Assembly: GCF_031583025.1 (NCBI RefSeq)
Contig: NZ_CP134062.1
Coordinates: forward strand, 5,367,234 to 5,431,233
DNA length: 64,000 nt
Direction: 5' to 3'
Source: Mycobacterium sp. Z3061
GTDB lineage: Bacteria; Actinomycetota; Actinomycetes; Mycobacteriales; Mycobacteriaceae
Part shown: positions 59,466-64,000 of the stretch, piece after piece
How positions within the stretch are numbered: the stretch's first letter is position 1
Layout of the letters: the number at the start of each line of letters is the position of its first letter
Notes under the pieces: model-generated
The model's input: only the letters and a program-made list of their open reading frames with translations
What the model was told of the DNA's origin: nothing
The model's database searches: none
Made by a program: the position numbers and the translations under genes

Positions 59466-60416
59466 ATGCCCGTGGGCGTGCATGTGCCGCGGCGTTCGAC
59501 GATCGCTCTGGCCACAGCGGGTGCACTCGCCTCGACAGGCTCGGCCTATCTGGGCGCACGCAACCTGCTGGTTGGTCAGGCGACGCATGTGCGCACCGTG
59601 ATCCCGAAGAACTGGGATCCGCCGCCGCGTGCCGACGGCGTCTATGCCCCCGGCGGTGGCCCGGTGCAGCGGTGGCGGTACGGAACTCCGTTCGATCTGC
59701 ACCTGATGATCTTCGGCGACTCGACCGCGACCGGATACGGGTGCGCCACCGCGGAAGAAGTGCCCGGCGTGGTCATCGCCCGGCGGCTGGCCGAGCAGTC
59801 CGGTCTACGAATCAGGCTGAGCACTAAAGCCATCGTCGGAGCCACGTCCAAGGGAGTTCTCGGTCAGGTCGACGCGATGTTCGTGGCAGGGCCCCCGCCG
59901 GACGTCGCGGTGATCATCATCGGCGCCAACGACATCACCGCACTCAACGGCGTCGGACCGTCCGCCCAGCGGCTCGGGACGTCGGTGCGCAAATTGCGCA
60001 ACCGGGGCGCCGTCGTGGTGGTCGGTACCTGCCCGGACTTCGGGCTCATCACCGCCATCCCGCAGCCGCTGCGCTCGCTGGCGCGCACCCGAGGTTTGCA
60101 ACTCGCCCGTGCCCAGGCCGCGGCCGTCCGGGCGGCCGGTGGAGTGCCGGTGCCGCTGGCGCATCTGCTGGCCCCCAAGTTCCGGGAGATGCCCGAGCTG
60201 ATGTTCTCCTCCGACCGCTACCACCCGTCGGCGGCCGGCTACGCCGAAGCGGCCGAACAGTTGCTGGCGGCGCTGTGTGAAGCACTGAGCGAGAGGATTC
60301 CCGCGCTGGCGCGGCCCATTGCGCTACCGGTCGTGGCTGCCCGCCGAACCATCGTGTCCCGGTGGTGGCCGCGCCCGTCGCCTGTGCGTGCGACCGCCGC
60401 AATTGCCTCCGGGTAG
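59466..60416 (+). CDS. GDSL/SGNH-family esterase (Rv1075c type)
   Basis: Protein of 316 aa with a short basic, signal-like N-terminus (RRSTIALATAGALASTGSAYLGA, hydrophobic at about 8-27), suggesting export or membrane anchoring. SGNH blocks: FGDSTATGYG with the catalytic Ser (about residue 82), Gly in block II, IIIGANDIT (block III Asn) and the final DRYHPSAAGY with Asp and His (block V). I recall Rv1075c being characterised as a GDSL esterase. ATG 59466 is just after a TAAACT hexamer; if that is the -10 the real start could be one of the next GTG codons (59472 or 59478). Confidence 0.9.
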   Translation: MPVGVHVPRRSTIALATAGALASTGSAYLGARNLLVGQATHVRTVIPKNWDPPPRADGVYAPGGGPVQRWRYGTPFDLHLMIFGDSTATGYGCATAEEVPGVVIARRLAEQSGLRIRLSTKAIVGATSKGVLGQVDAMFVAGPPPDVAVIIIGANDITALNGVGPSAQRLGTSVRKLRNRGAVVVVGTCPDFGLITAIPQPLRSLARTRGLQLARAQAAAVRAAGGVPVPLAHLLAPKFREMPELMFSSDRYHPSAAGYAEAAEQLLAALCEALSERIPALARPIALPVVAARRTIVSRWWPRPSPVRATAAIASG

Positions 60417-60459
60417 GGCGCGTTAGGCTCGGCTTCGCAACCCCAATCGAGGAGCCGTC

Positions 60460-61677
60460 ATGCCGGAAGCCGTCATCGTTTCAACCGCCCGCTCGCCGAT
60501 CGGCCGCGCCATGAAAGGGTCGCTGATCAGCATCCGGCCCGATGACCTGGCTGCGCAGATGGTGCGCGCCGCGCTCGACAAGGTGCCCGCGCTCAACCCG
60601 CACCAGATCGACGACCTGATCATGGGTTGCGGCCAGCCCGGCGGTGAGTCCGGCTTCAACATCGCGCGCGTGGTAGCGGTGGCGCTCGGCTACGACTTCC
60701 TGCCGGGTACCACCGTCAACCGGTACTGCTCGTCGTCGCTGCAGACGACTCGGATGGCGTTCCACGCGATCAAGGCCGGTGAGGGCGACGTCTTCGTCTC
60801 CGCCGGTGTCGAGACGGTGTCCCGGTTCGGGAAGGGCAATGCCGACGGTTGGCCCGACACCAAGAACCCGTTGTATGACGCTGCTCAGGAGCGGACGACC
60901 GCCGCGGCCGCGGGAGCCGACGAATGGCACGACCCGCGCGCCGACGGCAACGTTCCCGACATCTACATCGCGATGGGCCAGACCGCCGAAAATGTCGCGC
61001 TGCTGACCGGCATTTCTCGCGAGGACCAGGACCACTGGGGCGTACGCAGTCAGAACCGGGCCGAGGAGGCCATCAAGAGCGGGTTCTTCGAGCGCGAGAT
61101 CTCGCCGGTCACGCTGCCGGACGGTTCGACGGTCAGCACCGATGACGGGCCGCGGGCGGGCACCACGTACGAGAAGATCAGCCAGCTAAAGCCGGTGTTC
61201 CGGCCTAACGGCACGGTGACGGCGGGCAACGCCTGCCCGCTGAACGACGGTGCCGCGGCGGTGGTGATCACCAGTGATGTCAAGGCCAAGGAGCTGGGCC
61301 TGAAGCCGTTGGCACGCATCGTGTCGACCGGCGTCAGCGGGTTGTCCCCCGAGATCATGGGGCTGGGCCCGATCGAGGCGTCCAAGCAGGCTCTGCAGCG
61401 GGCCGGTATGTCGGTGGGCGACATCGACCTGTTCGAAATCAACGAGGCGTTCGCAGTGCAGGTGCTGGGGTCGGCGCGCGAGTTGGGTATCGATGAGGAC
61501 AAGCTGAACGTCTCGGGCGGCGCCATCGCTTTGGGCCACCCGTTCGGTATGACCGGCGCCCGGATCACCGCCACGCTGCTCAACAACCTGACCACGCACG
61601 ACAAGACATTCGGCCTGGAGACAATGTGTGTCGGCGGCGGGCAGGGCATGGCGATGGTGATCGAGCGGCTGAGCTAG
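60460..61677 (+). CDS. fadA3: Acetyl-CoA acyltransferase (thiolase) FadA3
   Basis: Thiolase of beta-oxidation, 405 aa, matching the length I recall for Rv1074c. Nucleophilic Cys in NRYCSSSLQTT (about residue 93), conserved NEAFAVQ, the His in ALGHPFGMTGAR (about 357) and the second Cys in MCVGGGQG (about 387) are all present, so it should be active. ATG at 60460 follows GAGGAG about nine bases upstream. The substrate chain length cannot be told from sequence. Followed by a tandem intergenic repeat. Confidence 0.94.
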   Translation: MPEAVIVSTARSPIGRAMKGSLISIRPDDLAAQMVRAALDKVPALNPHQIDDLIMGCGQPGGESGFNIARVVAVALGYDFLPGTTVNRYCSSSLQTTRMAFHAIKAGEGDVFVSAGVETVSRFGKGNADGWPDTKNPLYDAAQERTTAAAAGADEWHDPRADGNVPDIYIAMGQTAENVALLTGISREDQDHWGVRSQNRAEEAIKSGFFEREISPVTLPDGSTVSTDDGPRAGTTYEKISQLKPVFRPNGTVTAGNACPLNDGAAAVVITSDVKAKELGLKPLARIVSTGVSGLSPEIMGLGPIEASKQALQRAGMSVGDIDLFEINEAFAVQVLGSARELGIDEDKLNVSGGAIALGHPFGMTGARITATLLNNLTTHDKTFGLETMCVGGGQGMAMVIERLS

Positions 61678-61700
61678 CGGCTTTGGCGTCTGCATCTTCG

Positions 61701-61855
61701 GCGTTGACTCTGCGTTGAGGGCGGCGGCCACTCGACTTTTGTCGCCCTAGGCGCAGAACCAACAGCGGTGTCGGCGGCTTTGGGCGTTGACTCTGCGTTC
61801 AGGGCGGCGGCCACTCGACGTTCGTCGCCCTAGGCGCAGAACCAACAGCGGTGTC
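61701..61855. repeat. Two-copy tandem repeat, 83-bp unit, GTTGACTCTGCG family
   Basis: Unit 1 starts at 61701 and unit 2 at 61784; they differ at few positions until they diverge after GTGTC near 61855. Each unit is itself an imperfect palindrome: TCTGCGttnAGGGCG pairs with CGCCCTaGGCGCAGA around an ACTCGAC-containing loop. The array fills the gap between fadA3 and the DUF559-like gene. Confidence 0.85.
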
Positions 61856-61879
61856 AGTGCCCGCGGCCACGATGTCGGC

Positions 61880-62734
61880 ATGAACAGCCCGCGGCAACCA
61901 TTCATCGGCAGTGAGGCGCTGGCCGCCGGCGTCATGAACCGCCATGAATTGCGCACCTACTACCGCGCGATCATGCCGAATATCTACCTGGACAAGCGGA
62001 TTGAGCCGTCCCTGCAACAGCGAACAGCAGCGGCGTGGCTGTGGTCGCGGCAGCAGGCGGTGATCGCCGGCGCCACGGCGTCGGCATTGCACGGCTCGAG
62101 GTGGATCGACCAGGCGGCGCCGATCGAACTGATCTGGCGCAATGCGAGGGCGCCGCAGCGCGTCATCACCCGTGCCGATCTGCTGTTGGACGGCGAAACC
62201 CAAGTCCTGAAAGGCCTTTCGGTGACGACACCCGAGCGCACGGCATTCGACATCGGCCGCCGCGGGGCGTTGGGTCGCGCCGTCGCCGATCTCGATGCGC
62301 TCGCTGCCGCGACGGACTTCAAAGTCAGCGATGTCGTTGAGCTGGCCGCCAACCATCGGCACGCGCGGGGCTTGCGCAAATTGGAAGCCGCGTTGGAACT
62401 CGTCGACGCAGGCGCGCAATCGCCGAAAGAGACTTGGCTCCGCTTGCTGTTGATCGAGGCGGGTTTTCCGACGCCCCGGACCCAGATTCCGGTGCTGGGC
62501 CGCGACGGCTTTCCCCGCTACTTCCTCGACATGGGCTGGGAGGACATCTTGTTGGCCGTCGAGTACGACGGCGATCAGCATTGGACCAACCCCGCCCAGC
62601 ACGCCTCGGACGTTGACCGCCTGGAGTACCTGAACCGCATGGGTTGGACCGTGGTTCGGGTGGTCGGCCGCCACCGGCCAAGCGATGTTATTCGACGGGT
62701 TCGGTGCGCTTGGGACACCCTGACGCGCCGTTGA
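61880..62734 (+). CDS. DUF559/AbiEi-like protein with PD-(D/E)XK-type nuclease fold (Rv1073 type)
   Basis: Protein of 284 aa. The N-terminal half has the layout of a helix-turn-helix plus AbiEi-like antitoxin core (ALAAGVMNRHELRTYYRAIMP, then LKGLSVTTPERTAFDIGRR). The C-terminal ~100 residues resemble a Vsr/DUF559 nuclease domain: PKETWLRLLLIEAGFPTP, then LAVEYDGDQHW as the catalytic-type E-x-D core, and WTVVRV. I match it by position and length to Rv1073. The open frame upstream to 61787 is repeat sequence. Whether it is a nuclease, an antitoxin or a defence component is not known. It is bracketed by repeat arrays of one family. Confidence 0.8.
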   Translation: MNSPRQPFIGSEALAAGVMNRHELRTYYRAIMPNIYLDKRIEPSLQQRTAAAWLWSRQQAVIAGATASALHGSRWIDQAAPIELIWRNARAPQRVITRADLLLDGETQVLKGLSVTTPERTAFDIGRRGALGRAVADLDALAAATDFKVSDVVELAANHRHARGLRKLEAALELVDAGAQSPKETWLRLLLIEAGFPTPRTQIPVLGRDGFPRYFLDMGWEDILLAVEYDGDQHWTNPAQHASDVDRLEYLNRMGWTVVRVVGRHRPSDVIRRVRCAWDTLTRR

Positions 62735-62992
62735 CTCTGCGCCGACGGCGACAAAGTGCGAGTGGCCGCCACCCTCCACGCAGAACCAAAGGCGAAGCAG
62801 ACGGCACCACACCCCGAGAACCGCCGTTGACTCTGCGCCTACGGCGACAAAGTGCGAATCGCCGCCACCCTCCACGCAGAACCAAAGGCGAAGCGGCACC
62901 ACACACCGAGAACCGCCACTGACTCTGCGCGTATGGCGACAAACTCCGAGTGGCCGCCGCCCCCTACGCAGACTCAACGCCGAAGTGGTGCC
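62728..62992. repeat. Three-copy tandem repeat, about 92-96 bp unit, GTTGACTCTGCG family
   Basis: TGACTCTGCG-type unit starts recur at 62731, 62827 and 62919. Each unit runs on with GGCGACAAA, a GTGGCCGCC-like block and CACGCAGAACCAAAGG or CGCAGACTCAACG, so the ends of each unit are inverted copies (TGACTCTGCG against CGCAGACTCA in the third). With the terminator it fills the 363-base gap before the Bax-inhibitor gene; I see no gene there. Confidence 0.85.
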
Positions 62993-63051
62993 GCGCAGCC
63001 GCGCAGGCCGCGCACACCCCCCGCCGCGAAGCTCGCAACTCCGCAAAAGGA

Positions 63052-63084
63052 AAAGCCGGCACACCGAAGTGGTGTGCCGGCTTT
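63052..63084 (-). terminator. Intrinsic terminator of the Bax-inhibitor family gene
   Basis: AAAGCCGGCACACC (63052-63065) and its exact complement (63071-63084) form a 14-bp stem over a five-base loop, 13 bases past the stop codon. On the minus strand the stem is followed by TTTTCCTTTTG, a reasonable U-rich tail. Confidence 0.85.
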
Positions 63085-63097
63085 GCCCGTCGAGGGG

Positions 63098-63937
63098 CTA
63101 GTCGTTCTGCAGATAACTCAGCAGACGCAGGATCTCCAGGTAGAGCCACACCAAAGTCACGGTCAGGCCGAGGGCGATGCCCCAGGCGGCCTTCTCCGGC
63201 GCACCGGCGCGGATCATCTGGTCGGCGGCGTCGAAGTCGATGAGGAAGCTGAAGGCTGCGATACCGATGCACACCAGCGAGAAGATGATCCCGATGGGAC
63301 CGGCGCTGCGCAGACCCAGGCCCTCGCCGCCACCGACGTGGAACATCGCCAGCACGAAGTTGCCGAGCATCAGCACCAGCACACCGAACATCGCCGCGAC
63401 GAGCATGCGAGTGAACTTGGGCGTGACGCGGATCGCGCCGGTCTTGTAGACGACCAGCATGCCGAAGAACACCCCGAGAGTGCCCAGTACCGCCTCACCG
63501 ATCAGCACCCCGGCATTGGCCGAGCCCACTGAGAAGTTAGCGAGCAGGAACGAGATGGCGCCCAGGAACAAGCCCTCGAGCGCGGCGTAGCTGAGTACGA
63601 TCGCCGGGTTGTCCTGCTTGCGACCGAACGTCGCGATCAACACCAGCGCCAAACCGCCGAACGCACCGACCATGGTCAGCGGCATCGCCAGCTTCAGATT
63701 GGTCGCGACCAGGAAGTAGGAAACGATGGCGGTGGTCGACAGCATCGCCAGCGTCAGGCCGGTCTTGGTGACGACGTCATCGATGGTCAGCGGACGCGAA
63801 GCGCGCGCCTCACGACCCTGTTGGTAGGGAGCGTAGGGGTCGGCCGGGTAGCCCGACTGCACGCCGGGGCCGAATTGCGCGTATCCGCCCGCCTGCTTCG
63901 GCAGCGAACGAAATACCGGGTTACTTGTCTCCCGCAC
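63098..63937 (-). CDS. Bax inhibitor-1/YccA family membrane protein
   Basis: Protein of 279 aa (Rv1072 about 278). The N-terminal ~55 residues are a polar, Tyr/Pro-rich cytoplasmic tail (VRETSNPVFRSLPKQ start, QSGYPADPYAPYQ). Seven hydrophobic helices follow at about residues 70-90, 97-115, 125-145, 155-175, 187-205, 215-235 and 255-275, ending in EILRLLSYLQND. Bacterial members are thought to be pH-sensitive calcium leak channels or stress-response proteins. GTG at 63937 is preferred to an open extension to 63991. The remaining 63 bases to the window end hold its upstream region. Confidence 0.9.
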   Translation of the reverse strand: MRETSNPVFRSLPKQAGGYAQFGPGVQSGYPADPYAPYQQGREARASRPLTIDDVVTKTGLTLAMLSTTAIVSYFLVATNLKLAMPLTMVGAFGGLALVLIATFGRKQDNPAIVLSYAALEGLFLGAISFLLANFSVGSANAGVLIGEAVLGTLGVFFGMLVVYKTGAIRVTPKFTRMLVAAMFGVLVLMLGNFVLAMFHVGGGEGLGLRSAGPIGIIFSLVCIGIAAFSFLIDFDAADQMIRAGAPEKAAWGIALGLTVTLVWLYLEILRLLSYLQND

Positions 63938-64000
63938 CGTCGGATCCTCTCTCAAATGGCTGTGGCTTCGAGCGTGCGAACAATCGCTCAACGAGTGGTC

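Overview
The window is high-GC actinobacterial DNA from a slow-growing Mycobacterium, probably a nontuberculous species. It carries PE_PGRS and PPE-MPTR genes, which are essentially confined to slow growers, and its single-copy genes follow the order I remember for M. tuberculosis H37Rv from about Rv1111c down to Rv1072 (orthologue names here come from memory of that map, not from a search).

Left flank (1-20.8 kb): the end of a basic membrane protein, ispH, a small conserved protein, xseA-xseB, a 3-beta-hydroxysteroid dehydrogenase behind a perfect KstR-type operator, a full-length carboxylesterase B, an AI-2E family membrane protein, a dienelactone hydrolase, a DUF4245-type protein, glpX, fumC, a Pro/Gly/Tyr-rich membrane protein, an adenylyl cyclase overlapping a cell-wall polysaccharide deacetylase, the phoAT-phoH2 toxin-antitoxin/helicase pair (the 47-codon antitoxin gene is easily missed), desA2, glyA and coaA.

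Central island (20.8-48.1 kb): one frameshifted PE_PGRS gene, a decayed FAD-monooxygenase relic, a second PE_PGRS, a small four-helix membrane protein, an O-methyltransferase, a polytopic membrane protein, and then a same-strand run made of a 1889-residue PE_PGRS and three near-identical PPE-MPTR genes of about 1460-1525 residues. Between the PPE genes sit two 30-codon ORFs. Each overlaps the preceding PPE stop as TGATG and ends four bases before the next PPE start. Both are recognisably derived from an internal segment of the thioredoxin-domain (YyaL/SPATA20-like) gene that lies 14-19 kb away in this same window. The run is preceded by an AT-rich, palindrome-rich intergenic region.

Right flank (48.1-64 kb): short-chain Z-prenyl diphosphate synthase, a hemolysin III family protein, a ketosteroid-isomerase-like NTF2 protein, the thioredoxin-domain protein, a small membrane protein and mca (the last three overlapping one another), a DUF4307-type protein, greA, metB, pra, cbs, lipU, a GDSL esterase, fadA3, a DUF559-like nuclease-fold protein bracketed by tandem intergenic repeats, and a Bax-inhibitor-1 family protein.

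Together the flanks are core metabolism: isoprenoid precursors and prenyl chains, sterol and lipid ester turnover, gluconeogenesis and TCA cycle, mycothiol detoxification, and transsulfuration (metB and cbs close together). The island is a variable PE/PPE locus. Several intergenic regions carry long perfect hairpins or related GTTGACTCTGCG-type repeats, mostly at gene 3' ends.
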